Assembly: GCF_030269925.1 (NCBI RefSeq)
Contig: NC_085107.1
Coordinates: 20,524,001 to 20,588,000, forward strand
DNA length: 64,000 nucleotides
Reading direction: 5' to 3'
Source of the DNA: Bombyx mori
Lineage: Eukaryota > Arthropoda > Insecta > Lepidoptera > Bombycidae
A program made the translations under genes and the position numbers. The notes below the pieces were generated by a model. That model did not search any database, had not been told where the DNA came from, and saw only the letters and a program-made list of their open reading frames with translations. Every line of letters starts with the position of its first letter. Within the stretch, counting starts at the first letter, position 1. Of this stretch, positions 25,301 to 34,415 are shown piece after piece.

Positions 25301-26662
25301 CGCCACGCCACCGCGGTGTCGCCCAAGAGCCCGCTACAGCTTGTGCACATGTAGTATGGGTACGTGTGATCATGAATACGCGCTTATCTCCTTTCATGTC
25401 ATGTCATGTCATTTGAAACTGTCGTAGGAATAAGTTTGTTTTTTAAAAAGCAAATAATTTAAAAAATTAAAAAAAAAAATTGCTTCGATTTATTTATTTA
25501 ATGTTAGTTATTGTCAAATTACTGTAATTATTAGTGTCAACCTGATGCATATTTCTGTTGGTGTTTTTGGATTCAATATTTTACTTGTAATTACATACTT
25601 GTAAATATTTTGTTTATATAATTTTGATTTGGTTTTCTAATGTAAACAAACAATCCGAAGATTTCAACTTAAAAATCTGTTAACTCTTTGAACCTACATA
25701 AACAATAAAAAAATACATTAAAAAAAACCTTGATGAATGAAATAAAATATTTATTTTCTATTTAAAACTTTTGCATCTTCGTTTTCATTATAGCATAATT
25801 ATAATTTTAAACATTAGCATTATTTTAAGCTCATACATGCGGTCAAGTCCGGTTGCGCGGTGCCGCACAGTACCCGTACAAACTGAACATGACATGACGG
25901 CGGGACGGTTCGAGCTCCTCTAACTTCAGAGAGTTAATAGACCATAACATGTACATACTGAAACTTCGTGATCAGTTGCCAAGGGACTGCACTTTATTAT
26001 TTCAATAGTGCGAGTGCATCGCCAGTTTAAATAATAAAGAGTCGAGCTCGAGCTCGGGCGGGTTGCGGGTCCACATCGTGCGAGAGTCCACAGACCACAC
26101 AGAATGTGTCTGCAGGGGAGAGGGTAGTTGCGCAAAGTGGGATGATCGCCGGTGGGGGCCGCGGCCGCCGGGGCTCGCAGGTGTATGACGTTGTGTTCTA
26201 CTGGTGGGTGAAGGGTGGTTTGAGTGTGTGGCGCGGCGTGCTAACCCCATATCGACGTCGTCGCCAGTTCGTGCCCGACGACCTGAAAGACGACAAGTAC
26301 TGGGCGCGCCGACGGAAGAACAACATGGCGGCCAAGAGGTCCCGCGACGCACGCCGCATGAAGGAAAACCAGATCGCACTGCGGGCTGGATACCTCGAGA
26401 AGGAGGTAACGCTTTCTGCTCACGATATCCCTCTCAATACCTAAAAAAAAATAACCCTTAACTTGGACTCCTGATTCGCGTGTCCTCACCCTGTGCTGTG
26501 TATACAATGCATTATTCAATAGTATGTATGGAATGACAACTAATAATCCGTACCGTGACGTTTCGACGTTTCCAGAATATGGGCTTACGGCAAGAAGTGG
26601 AGCTGCTAAAGAAGGAAAACCACATCCTGCGTGAGAAGCTGTCCAAGTACGCGGACGTATAG
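10142..26662 (+). CDS. Pdp1: PAR-domain bZIP transcription factor (Pdp1 orthologue), six coding exons, 276 aa
   Basis: Joined coding exons: 10142-10319, 19738-19865, 20359-20554, 20806-20909, 26268-26405, 26576-26662. All junctions are GT-AG and phases join without a break (831 nt with stop). Residues 1-59 are rich in Pro and Gln. Residues about 60-200 hold the conserved segment ending [14 protein letters not shown], a [10 protein letters not shown] motif, and the proline/acidic (PAR) stretch [16 protein letters not shown]. The basic region (about 212-236) carries the bZIP signature N220, A223, A224, S227, R228. The zipper has heptad residues I238, L245, L252, L259, L266. The family binds RTTAYGTAAY-type sites as dimers in the nucleus. 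In Drosophila, Pdp1 activates Clock and also acts in growth and metabolism. The ATG has a good context (A at -3) and an in-frame TGA at 10121-10123. Drosophila Pdp1 uses several promoters, so other first exons may exist that I cannot see. The closest alternative is an HLF/TEF-type name for the same family. Confidence 0.93.
10721..10728. promoter_or_regulatory. CRE palindrome TGACGTCA in Pdp1 intron 1
   Basis: A full CRE octamer 400 bp after the exon 1 donor. A second one lies at 16773-16780 in the same intron within a GC-rich block. CREB/ATF binding is plausible but not shown. Confidence 0.3.
15221..15295 (+). repeat. 10-bp period tandem repeat in Pdp1 intron 1
   Basis: Decamers progress from GCACCGTAAC and GCATCGTAAC through GTAGCGCAAC to ACAGCGCCAC (three near-identical), showing a constant 10-bp period with drift along the array. 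Confidence 0.8.
16530..17060. promoter_or_regulatory. GC/CpG-rich block in Pdp1 intron 1, possible alternative promoter
   Basis: Markedly more GC- and CpG-rich than the surrounding intron. It contains two copies of CGAAAGTGAGAGC (16607-16619 and 16814-16826), a CRE at 16773-16780 and C-rich runs. Drosophila Pdp1 has several alternative first exons, so an internal promoter here is plausible. No exon with a clear donor could be fixed. Confidence 0.25.
19738..19865 (+). CDS. Pdp1: Pdp1 coding exon 2
   Basis: Acceptor TTACAG at 19732-19737 and donor GTACAC after Lys102. Joins exon 1 in phase to give [17 protein letters not shown]. It then reads an acidic stretch and the conserved [20 protein letters not shown] block typical of PAR bZIP proteins. 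Confidence 0.9.
20359..20554 (+). CDS. Pdp1: Pdp1 coding exon 3
   Basis: Acceptor GTTGCAG and donor GTACGT, ending in phase 1. Encodes [17 protein letters not shown] near its start and a Ser/Pro-rich tail ([19 protein letters not shown]). The DLDEFL block is a hallmark of the Pdp1/HLF/TEF family. The Ser-Pro dipeptides are possible phosphorylation sites, which is inference. Confidence 0.92.
20806..20909 (+). CDS. Pdp1: Pdp1 coding exon 4 (PAR domain)
   Basis: Acceptor TTCCAG and donor GTAAAT, ending in phase 0. Encodes [20 protein letters not shown] and then IKKSRKQ, the proline- and acid-rich region that defines PAR bZIP factors immediately upstream of the basic region. Confidence 0.94.
20910..23513 (+). 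other. Pdp1 intron 4, 5' part
   Basis: AT-rich intronic DNA with a (TAA)n patch near 21297, one copy of a dispersed repeat at 22229-22476 and a CA/CACA-rich tract at 23365-23400. No exon supported. Confidence 0.5.
22229..22476 (+). repeat. Dispersed repeat beginning CTAGCTGACCCGGCAG and ending in (TA)n
   Basis: Shares its start, its middle (GACCAAAATTAGCCAAATCG) and its (TA)n-AGAT end with sequences inside the two long duplicated blocks at 291-546 and 5435-5690. A head of this type followed by a TA-rich tail is common in insect genomes as a retroposon 3' end. I do not assign a family. Confidence 0.7.
23516..24685 (-). mobile_element. mariner element, degenerate, in Pdp1 intron 4
   Basis: Bounded by near-perfect terminal inverted repeats starting GGGGTTAAAGTATGAAATTG on both ends and flanked by TA at 23514-23515 and 24686-24687, the Tc1/mariner target. 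Length 1170 bp. The coding strand is the minus strand, opposite to Pdp1. It shows the mariner landmarks [19 protein letters not shown] and [13 protein letters not shown]. Confidence 0.93.
23555..24540 (-). pseudogene. mariner transposase, C-terminal 206 aa open, N-terminus broken
   Basis: The open part (24175-23555) holds the last catalytic residues. HDNARPHT and YSPDLAATD are separated by 34 residues between the two Asp, the DD34D spacing diagnostic of mariner. DEKWILYD supplies the first Asp. Upstream, from about 24500, the reading frame starts with a recognisable DNA-binding N-terminus but is broken by stops and frame changes. A functional transposase is therefore not encoded. The long open C-terminal part suggests a moderately recent insertion. 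Confidence 0.88.
24690..26267 (+). other. Pdp1 intron 4, 3' part
   Basis: Contains a degenerate Bm1 remnant at about 24755-24900, then AT-rich DNA, and a GC-rich patch at 26040-26260 directly before exon 5. The 125-179 aa antisense ORFs there (26002-26379, 26241-26780) are shadows of exon 5 and composition. Confidence 0.5.
24755..24900 (-). repeat. Degenerate Bm1-like SINE remnant
   Basis: Keeps AGCCCATAGATAT and CGCCCACCTTGAGA in the order seen in intact Bm1 copies, but is otherwise diverged. Confidence 0.55.
26268..26405 (+). CDS. Pdp1: Pdp1 coding exon 5 (basic DNA-binding region)
   Basis: Acceptor TCGCCAG and donor GTAACG. Encodes [20 protein letters not shown] and the following [20 protein letters not shown], the DNA-contacting helix with the N-x2-AA-x2-SR signature and the first zipper heptads. 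It lies 5.4 kb downstream of exon 4 across an intron containing a mariner element. Confidence 0.96.
26576..26662 (+). CDS. Pdp1: Pdp1 coding exon 6 (leucine zipper, stop)
   Basis: Acceptor TTTCCAG. Encodes [20 protein letters not shown] and a short C-terminus ending YADV followed by TAG. Continues the heptad register of exon 5 (L252, L259, L266). Confidence 0.95.
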   Translation, partial: NMGLRQEVELLKKENHILREKLSKYADV

Positions 26663-27140
26663 GCCGCCCGCCCCACCCGCATAGCACAAACACGCCACGC
26701 GACATGTATGTATCATAATTGTGACCACAAGTCGTACACAACATACCTAAATCAAAAACTCTGGCAAGACTCAACACCATTCACGGAATTAAGATTAATT
26801 ACAACTAGGTACAGGTATACACTGCACATTACCACGTTCGATCAGATCCGTTGTTAAACCATATTCCTGGACAAATTTAGAGGAACGCAAAAAAAGTATT
26901 TATAAAATAAAATCAGTTTCAGCTATTTTTAAAGTGATACTAGTTGGGCTAGACAATTGAACGCATTACACTGATGTTTAAGTGTGATGAAATAAAATCC
27001 AGTATCCTAATTGAATGAAAAAGTTAATTATGTTAATGCTTGATTTCACAACCAAACGGATTTATATACTCAAGGAGATAATTGAAACTGGTTCTTAAAG
27101 ATTTTACTCCAAATCAAAAAAAAACACAGGAATGATAATA
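26663..27140 (+). other. Pdp1: Pdp1 3' UTR candidate
   Basis: Sequence after the Pdp1 TAG with AATAAA at 26906-26911 and 26991-26996, either of which could end a short 3' UTR. No other gene features. Confidence 0.45.
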
Positions 27141-27142
27141 TA

Positions 27143-28641
27143 CTCGCGAGCAATGAATGCGGGTCACTTAAAGAAACCTATAAATCTTGGAAACTAAGAA
27201 TGCTAGCTTAAAAAAAGAATCGTTGTTTAATAGAAAATTATAAGTCACTACATTTTATTTATTAAAAATTGCATAAAGAAAAAAAAACAGCTGATCTCGC
27301 CTTAAAACCAAAATAGGAAACATGAAATGTTTGTACAACAATATGATTTTCTTGAATTTTAATACTTTGTTGCCTCCTCGTGCTTCCATTAGTGCCTTTA
27401 CGCGGTTTGGCATACACCAAGTTTCTTGTACGATTTTGGTAAATATTCTCCCATTCCTCTGTGAGAGCAATTTTGAGTTCACGAAGCGTCATTGGGGGAG
27501 GGTTTCGCTGTTTTACGCATCGCCCTGGCTTGTCCCATGCATACTCGATCGAATTGATATCCGGGCTGTATGATGGCTACTGCATACAAGTAGTGTTCGT
27601 CTCTTGTAAGTAGTCATTCACAATGATACCTGTATGAGGTCGGGCATTATCATGCATTAAAATAGCATCCTCACCCAAATTGACCATAAATGGCCGAACG
27701 TGTTCATTAAGGATTTCTTATGCTAGTTAAAGAGCCGTTTTCTATGAACACTAGTTCCGTGCGACTGTCAGATGAAATTTCGGCCAACACAAGTACAGAC
27801 CCACCACCGAGGCACCGTAGGCTACTTTTTCTTCTATGCATGCTTGCTTGAATATTTTCCCTGGTCTTCTATACACTCAGGGTCTTCCATCCATGTAGAG
27901 CATAAATTTTGATTCGTCGGAGAACATAAATAACTTTCGACCAATCTTCAATAGTCCAATTTAAGTGGTTCTGGGCATATCTTAATCTTGAAATACGATC
28001 ACCACGCTTCAGCTTAGGGCCATTTGCAGGTCAAGGTGATTTCAAGTTAGCTTCAGCAAGTCGTCGTCTGTCCATGCGCTTGGGTTATTTCTTCGGAGGC
28101 GTCGAAACTGATTTGTAAGTTCATTTCTTGTAAGAAAGCGATTACGAAGCATGGTTTTTACCAAGTATCGCTCTTCTCATGCTGTGGTACACCTAGTTCT
28201 GCCTGTACCTGGTCTACGTAGGTTAGAGCCAGTTTCCTCGTAGCGTCGGAAAACTCTTTTTACTGTTGATAGCGACGCACTGACAGTCTTGGCTGTATCG
28301 CGCTGACTCCGGCCGGTTTCTAGCATTGTGAGGATTTTGATGCATTCTTCAGTTGTAAGCGACATGATACAGGTTGAATAATAAATATTGAACACTATCA
28401 ATATGGTTTATATACCCACTTAAGTAACAGATTAGAAGCGAAAGCAAAATCAAATGCAGTAATTTCGTAGTTCCATCTTCGAAAGTCTCTCTTTTTCAAA
28501 TTTATTTTTTTTATAACATGACCTTGCAATAACTAAGAAGTATTTAATTGTCTACTAAAGACAATTTAATTCATTAAACTAGCATTCTTCAGAGTTCCGA
28601 GATTTACAAGTTTTTTAAGTGACCCTTATTGCTCTCGAGTG
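27143..28641 (-). mobile_element. Tc1-like DNA transposon, degenerate
   Basis: Inverted ends of about 70 bp. The left copy has GGGTCACTTAAAGAAACC and the right copy, reverse-complemented, has GGGTCACTTAAAAAACTTG. Both continue into AATCT(T/C)GGAA and AGAATGCTAG. Outer ends read CTCGCGAGCAAT and CACTCGAGAGCAAT, flanked by TA. It sits about 0.5 kb downstream of the Pdp1 stop, in or next to its 3' UTR, in opposite orientation. Confidence 0.9.
27255..28347 (-). pseudogene. Tc1-like transposase with DD34E triad, several stops
   Basis: The N-terminus (from about 28365 downward) reads a helix-turn-helix segment, TTEECIKILTMLETGRSQRD, followed by TVKRVFRRYEETGS. Then come FSDESKFMLY with the first Asp, [10 protein letters not shown] with the second, and YSPDINSIEYAWD with the Glu. 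The second Asp and the Glu are 34 residues apart, as in Tc1. At least six in-frame stops and frame changes are visible, so it is dead. Confidence 0.88.
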
Positions 28642-28689
28642 TATTTTTCTATATAACGTTTTAGAATATATAACGAAAGAGTATAAAGT

Positions 28690-28870
28690 GGCCTGTAATT
28701 AATAATTAGAGTTGCCCGCTCTAGCTCTTCGAGCTGCTTCCAGTATCCTTGACATACACCTATTCAGGCTATCAATATTATCTTGAGAAATTTCGTTTCG
28801 TTCTTGCTGTAATGTGTTGCTTGTAATGTGTAGTTCCGTACGTGCGCTCATACCAGAACCAGTGAATTTA
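28690..28870 (-). pseudogene. Second Tc1-like transposase C-terminal fragment
   Basis: The minus strand reads LQQERNEISQDNIDSLNRCM followed by SRILEAARRARAGNSNY and a stop. The NEISQDNIDSL...R pattern matches the C-terminal end of Tc1-like transposases. It starts just outside the terminal repeat of the neighbouring Tc1-like element and is a separate, older piece. Upstream sequence to about 29040 may be part of it but is not recognisable. Confidence 0.5.
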
Positions 28871-30800
28871 CTAATGTTTGGGTCAATATATACACGATTG
28901 ATTGCAATAGGAGAAATTAAAGTTCTTTTTGCGTTCCTCTACATATTGTCATGTCGACTTCTAGGCACCAATCATTGTGGGTAGGTTCAAATCGCTCAGA
29001 AACCCGCTTACATCGACAAATGACTTCAGAGTCGTGATTGTAGTTTTGACTTTTTATTGCCGTGAATAGGTTTCCTATACTTAGGTTGTTAAATGGTTAT
29101 GGAAGCTTATGGACATCATGAACTACGGCTACCGTAACTGAACTGGAATACATAATAACACTGCGGCACAGAAGATGAGATGTCATTTGTAATTACGCAG
29201 TATTGATGTTGAATACAAGATCCTCACGGCGCAGTCCTACTGATTCCTCCCGCTTGTGTGTGTACGTACGAGTATATGTAATGAGTAACGAAGGCGGGCG
29301 GTGTGCGAGCAGGTGTTGGGCGCGCGTCCGGTCGGCGAGCGCGAGTGCAGCGGCGACACCCCACCCCGCCCCCGCTCACCACACGACTTGCCGAGACAGC
29401 CCCCTGCGGCCCTGCACCGAAGCGACCCGTCACCCCGAGCTGCCTCTGCAAATCGTCCGTCGTTCTTTAAATAGGATTAATGCATATAAAACAGTTACCG
29501 TTAAGTTTAGTAGAGTAGGTAAAGGTTAACCAAAGTTCCGTTGAACTCTGACGGCTCACCCGACACGCTCGTTCGCTGTACTTTGTAATTCATGTTGTAA
29601 CGTTTTATTAAGTATTTCAAAATTAAATATTGAAGATGTTAAACGAAATTGCGAGTTACAATATTTAGAGTAGGGTGTAAGAGGAGAGAAGTACTAGGTA
29701 GTAGAGCGGACGTTGCTCAAGTCGTACCGCGCCGCCTGTATATACGAGTAGTAATAGTTGTAAAGGGATCGCTTCCTCCCGCTCCGTGCATGAGATTACC
29801 GCGCGCGCCTCTCCGTGCGGGCGCCGCGGCCGGGGCGCGGGGGCCGGGGGGCGGGGTCACGCCGCCCGCGCCCCCCCGCGCTCCAGCCGCGCCCCGCCCG
29901 CGCCCCGGCCGCGCGCCTTCTCTCGTTGTTTCAAACATAGTGCTTAGTTTAAGTAGTGCGTAGATTCCGTAGGGTAGTCGTTATTAGAATACTTTTGTTA
30001 TGGCTGTAGTTGTTAACGTTTTGAAAGTTTATATATAATTTGGTTTAGTTGTAATGTGACTCGCGACAGGCGTCGCCCGACGCGACTCCCGCACTCTGTT
30101 TCGACTCGTGCTAATCTTATAATATATTTTTGTAGGTTTTTGTCGTTGATAAATGAGTCAATTGAATGTTTATTGAATTGATGAATAAAAATTATAAATG
30201 TTTATAAGTAAGAATAAGAAGTTGTTGCATTTGAAAGTATTTTATGAATACAAAACGAGAACAATAAAATGTTTTTCTATGAATGTATCGAGGTGTGGGG
30301 TCCGCCCGGAACTCCGCCGCTTCACCTCGCACACTCTTTTATATTCCATTTTGTTTGTTAAAAATATACAAGGAATGCATAACGCCTGCAAGATGTTATA
30401 ATCATATAAATATGTTTGCTAAATATATGTATGTTCTAAACGTATAATATGTACGAGTAGTGAGAGCACTGGGCGCAGTGCGCAGTGCGCAGTACGTCTG
30501 CCGGGGGGTGAGGGCGGGTGCGCGGCGGCGGGGGCGCCCCTCCCACTGCGGCGCTCCGTGACACGCAGCAACATTAAGCCATCTTCGGTTTACATACTAT
30601 CTCTAGAATTTTTGTTTCACTTAATTTATATGGTTCTATGGATTGAAAATAAACGTTAATTGTTGTATGGACGCGTAGTTTTGTTGAAGCGCACGAGGCA
30701 CGCGAGGCCCGGCCCGCGCCCTCTGCTCGCTAACGACCAACTCGTCCTGGATCGGTGTTTTATTTAATAAATCGTCGTAAATTACCCAGCACTCGAGTCG
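28870..30800 (+). other. Pdp1 downstream region, possible distal 3' UTR
   Basis: Alternates AT-rich DNA with CpG-rich blocks (29290-29450, 29760-29920, 30470-30560). Candidate poly(A) signals lie at 30648-30653 and 30766-30771. Apart from a possible Bm1 trace near 29050-29110 it is poor in transposons, unlike both flanks, which would fit a long 3' UTR or regulatory DNA. No coding potential is convincing. Confidence 0.3.
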
Positions 30801-31074
30801 CCTTTTCATTCACCCGACCTTGTCCTCGACTGCAGACTGATGCGTGACGACCCCGGGGCGCTGGGCCCGCACTAATCCTGTACACGTTTCATGTGATAAT
30901 TGCCTATCATTTTTATCAAGTAATCAATAAATGTGCCTGTAAATTTGGTGCAAAAATCTGGAGTGCTGAAGTAGAAAAACTACACAAAGAAACCATTATC
31001 TTCGGTTTTATCATATAATTTCATTAAAGAAAGCTTGTGATATTAGAAAAATTAGGGGACGTGCCACGTGCAAC

Positions 31075-31250
31075 TTAACACACAAGCCACTGAGTTTCTC
31101 GCCAGATCTCTTAAGGGGGTCGCGATTCAGAGAAGCACTACTCTCGCTAGGGCAGTTGTTAGAACGTTCTTTCAAACTGAGCCCCCCGCGGGCCCGCCGA
31201 CCCGGCAATGCGAAGCCAGAATGAGCTCTTTGAGGTTATTAGCAGATATG
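31075..31250 (+). mobile_element. Jockey-type retroposon 3' fragment
   Basis: CACTGAGTTTCTCGCCAGAT, GGGTCGCGATTC and AGAAGCACTACTCTCGCTAG match the family 3' end in order, with internal losses. Confidence 0.6.
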
Positions 31251-31526
31251 TAGGGTAGGAAAAAAAAAATTAGCACTTTCAGACATGTCGTTGACCCTTA
31301 ACCTAAATAAAGGCAGTTGGCCCGCGTCGGGAGCCTCCTAATGTCGTCATAAATGTCGTAGTAGGTCGTCGACACAACTCTAGTCAACATAAGGTGTCCT
31401 GGTTGATAGGTGGATCAGCCCCGTCCTACAATAGGTTCTCTTGGGACTTTGACTTCGTCTCTCAATGGTGGCGATCATGTGTTTTAATAACCATATACTC
31501 CGGTAGCTACTGAAAAACAAACGGAC

Positions 31527-31615
31527 CGTGAACTCGCCTGGTAGTTACGCAAATTATAAAGTTTGCAGGTATTCAATTTTACACGACGCTATTACTTTGT
31601 CGTGGGAGTCTTACG
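31527..31615 (-). repeat. Bm1 fragment, diverged
   Basis: TAGTTACGCAAATTATAAAG followed by TTTACACGACGCTATTAC matches the middle of Bm1. Confidence 0.55.
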
Positions 31616-32034
31616 TAAAGAAATAAGTGCTCCTGCTCATATAGGAATGTAGGTATTTCATTTTACACTTTCCAGCGGTATGATTAGTATTGATATTTCT
31701 TTGCAAAAAAACCTATTCAATCATAAGCCATGCTGTTTCTATTTCTTTCTGGTGATGTTACCAGATGCTATATTATGTTAATAGTTACCAGAACGTATAA
31801 GTAGAGTGTACGCCTGCGAACACTTGAATGCCTAATGAGGAAGTCTCAATTGTATTGCATTATTTATTTGCTGTTCTTTAAAAGTACCAGATGCGTCGAG
31901 ACAGGAATCTGGAGAAGTAGTACGGACATACGAATTAGGAGTACTGGTAATATTAGACCTAAGAAGCAGGTGTACCTTACTCTACACTACTTCTGGTAGA
32001 ACGCCGTAGAGACAACTACTACATGGCATTACTA

Positions 32035-33700
32035 AAGGTGTGAGGCTTAGCTGCGTCGAGTTCTGCGGAGTTGAAGAGGTCGCCAGGCCGTGTAACGTAA
32101 CTGAACGAAGAACACTTGGCAGTATGTCTGTTACTCTATGTACACACGAAACGAATAGCGGCGCTATTTCAAAGGGGAAACTCCACACGAATTTCCTTCC
32201 AGAATAGGAGGAAGAATCTCACACCGCCTATCACCGTCTTTGACCAACCAATATCCTGAGCCAAAGAGGTCAAGTACCTGGGTGTCAACCTCCATGCATC
32301 CATGACATTCCACACACATATCAAATTAGCCCGCGACCATGCCGCGCTTATTCTCGGCAGACTCTACCCCATGATCTGTAAGCGGAGTAAAATGTCTTTT
32401 CTGAAAAAGGTGACATTTTACAAAACTTGCATAAGGCCCGTCATAACTTATAGTAGGGGAGCCCACGATGCTAAATGGGGATTTATTCGAGCGTCATAGA
32501 GACCTATTGGGTTGCAAAACTTAGATGAAAATGAAAAAAAAATGTCTTATAATGTATACCTTTTCATCGGTGGGGGAAACGGCTATACATTTTCATATTT
32601 GTAAAAAAAAACTGTTGCATGGACATACGCGTCAGATATTGATAACATAATGTCCTACGTATTTTTAATAATGTATGAATGTATGTTAATCTGATCGTTT
32701 GCACTATGGGGGTGGTCGAGGGTAAGGGTTGAAAATGAACAAAAACAAAAAAAAAGAGCGCGTCATATTTTCTTAAGAGGTCTTAAATAAAGCTTTCATG
32801 CAATAATCTGACGATTTCGATGTGACACAAACTCGCGGCCATTATCATATTATGAAAAAAAATATCGCAATTTTGAAATACTCAAGCGTGTCAGATTAAG
32901 ATATCTGTGGTTCATCTTTATGTCCTAGACGTGCTGTCTCATAATCTGACGATTATCTAGAGGGATTCGCCTAACTTGAAATATACTCTTTTTAGCATGT
33001 AATTAACTCACCCTACCTTAATTTGACGCGCTCGAGAATTTCTAATGTGCAATTTTTTTTTACGAATCTGATCTTTTACGCTGGACGTGGGGCCTTATTT
33101 ATGAGGTTCATATTTGGTGGAGGTACTTAACCGGGTACAAGGTATCCCCCTGTATATTAATCTGCCGCGCTTTAGTAAATACCGAAATCCCCGCTTCCTT
33201 GCAATCCCCGCTTGGGCTCCCCTACTATTACGCGAGTGTGGTGTTCGCTGAGGTGGCCCGCACGCGCATAGACACCCTTCAATACCTACAATCCCGCTTT
33301 TGTAGGTTAGCCGTTGGAGCTACGTGGTTTGTGAGAAACGTCGACCTACACGATGACCTGGGCCTCGCATCTATCCTTTCGGATGAAGTGACTTATAGCG
33401 TTCCGATGCTATTTCGATAAGGCTATGCGTCATAATAATCGCCTTTTCGTTGTAGCGGATGACTACTCATCGATTCATGATCAAGCAGAAGCCAGTCACC
33501 GTCGACGTCTTAGACACCTCCTTACGGGTCCATCAGGTCCAACAACTATTGCATTCAGGGTGTTGTTGGGGCTGCCTCGGTTCTGTAGCGCGTCGGGAAT
33601 GTTCGCCGAGGCACGAGTCGATTGTTTCTTTACGACCATGCGAATCCCACACCTCCTGGCTGAGCCAATGCTATACAGAAAGCAATAGTAAGAGTATTTC
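32035..33700 (+). mobile_element. Jockey-type non-LTR retroposon remnant, interrupted
   Basis: The first part reads a C-terminal reverse-transcriptase region: KEVKYLGVNLHASMTFHTHI, then LGRLYPMICKRSK and FYKTCIRPVI. The second part from 33231 continues with YASVVFAEVARTRIDTLQ, SRFCRLAVGATWFVRNVDLH and later AMRHNNRLF. A 777-bp element (32451-33227) is inserted exactly between them. Several frameshifts and stops occur, so it is dead. This is the coding part of the family whose 3' ends are scattered elsewhere in the window. Confidence 0.8.
32451..33227. mobile_element. Non-autonomous DNA element with TIRs and TTA target duplication
   Basis: The ends are inverted TAGTAGGGGAGCCCA. TTA flanks both sides (32448-32450 and 33228-33230). 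Removing the element and one TTA restores the interrupted reverse-transcriptase frame, which fixes the boundaries. A 3-bp TTA duplication is typical of PIF/Harbinger. The interior has no transposase, but motifs like TAATCTGACGATT recur (about 32810, 32940). Confidence 0.85.
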
Positions 33701-34239
33701 AATCATGTCTGGAAGACGTCGTACTTCGAACAGAGGTCGTAGGCTCACCTTTGCCACAATCGAGACAGACGAGACCATACCACGATGATGACTCCAATAA
33801 AAACTGTCCTCAAAGGTTTTCCAAGAGCTCTATAGACTTCCTGAAAAGTTTGGCTCTGTCCATAGGCGTCGCTGACATCTAAGAGTGACGTAACTACGTA
33901 GTGAGCCTGGGTAAGCTGAACTGCCCGCCGCGCTGTCGTAATATTACACAGAGTGATGTTTCAAAACTACGGACAGATGATGGAACTCTAGAATATCCGG
34001 ACTATAGTTAAGCACGCAGCTTATTATTCCTCTCTGACGCCTCGACCCAAGTACATCGAGCGCGGTCATGACTACACCATCTTTTGGTCTAATTTATTTC
34101 ATTTGAGAATCTTAAACATTTAATTTTACCCGTCCCCGCTATGTTTACATTCATCCAGTTAGACGTTCACGACTACTTCGACAAAGCGGCGCGACACGGT
34201 AACCCTCTCATCGTGGCCGCCGCTAATTACATATTTCTT
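33701..34239. other. Unassigned DNA between retroposon remnants
   Basis: May be a decayed continuation of the retroposon. I cannot identify a domain. Confidence 0.35.
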
Positions 34240-34415
34240 TTATGTTCCTAGTGGGTCGTGATTCTCGACGAAGATAGATTCTGCGCAGCCTTGTTCGTGC
34301 TAGGCTTAATGCTATCAAATTCTCTCGGGTTGTACCCGTGAGTCCACCTATCCGTGCGCGCATAGCTGGAATAGTCTGTTAGGCTACCAGCGAATAGGTA
34401 GGGAAAGCAAAAACG
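34240..34415 (+). mobile_element. Jockey-type retroposon 3' fragment
   Basis: GTGGGTCGTGATTCTCGACG, GATTCTGCGCAGCC and the terminal GCGAATAGGTAGGGAAAG keep the family order. Confidence 0.55.

Noticed and set aside
26241..26780. 179-aa minus-strand ORF
   Set aside because: Antisense shadow of Pdp1 exons 5 and 6, spanning their splice sites.
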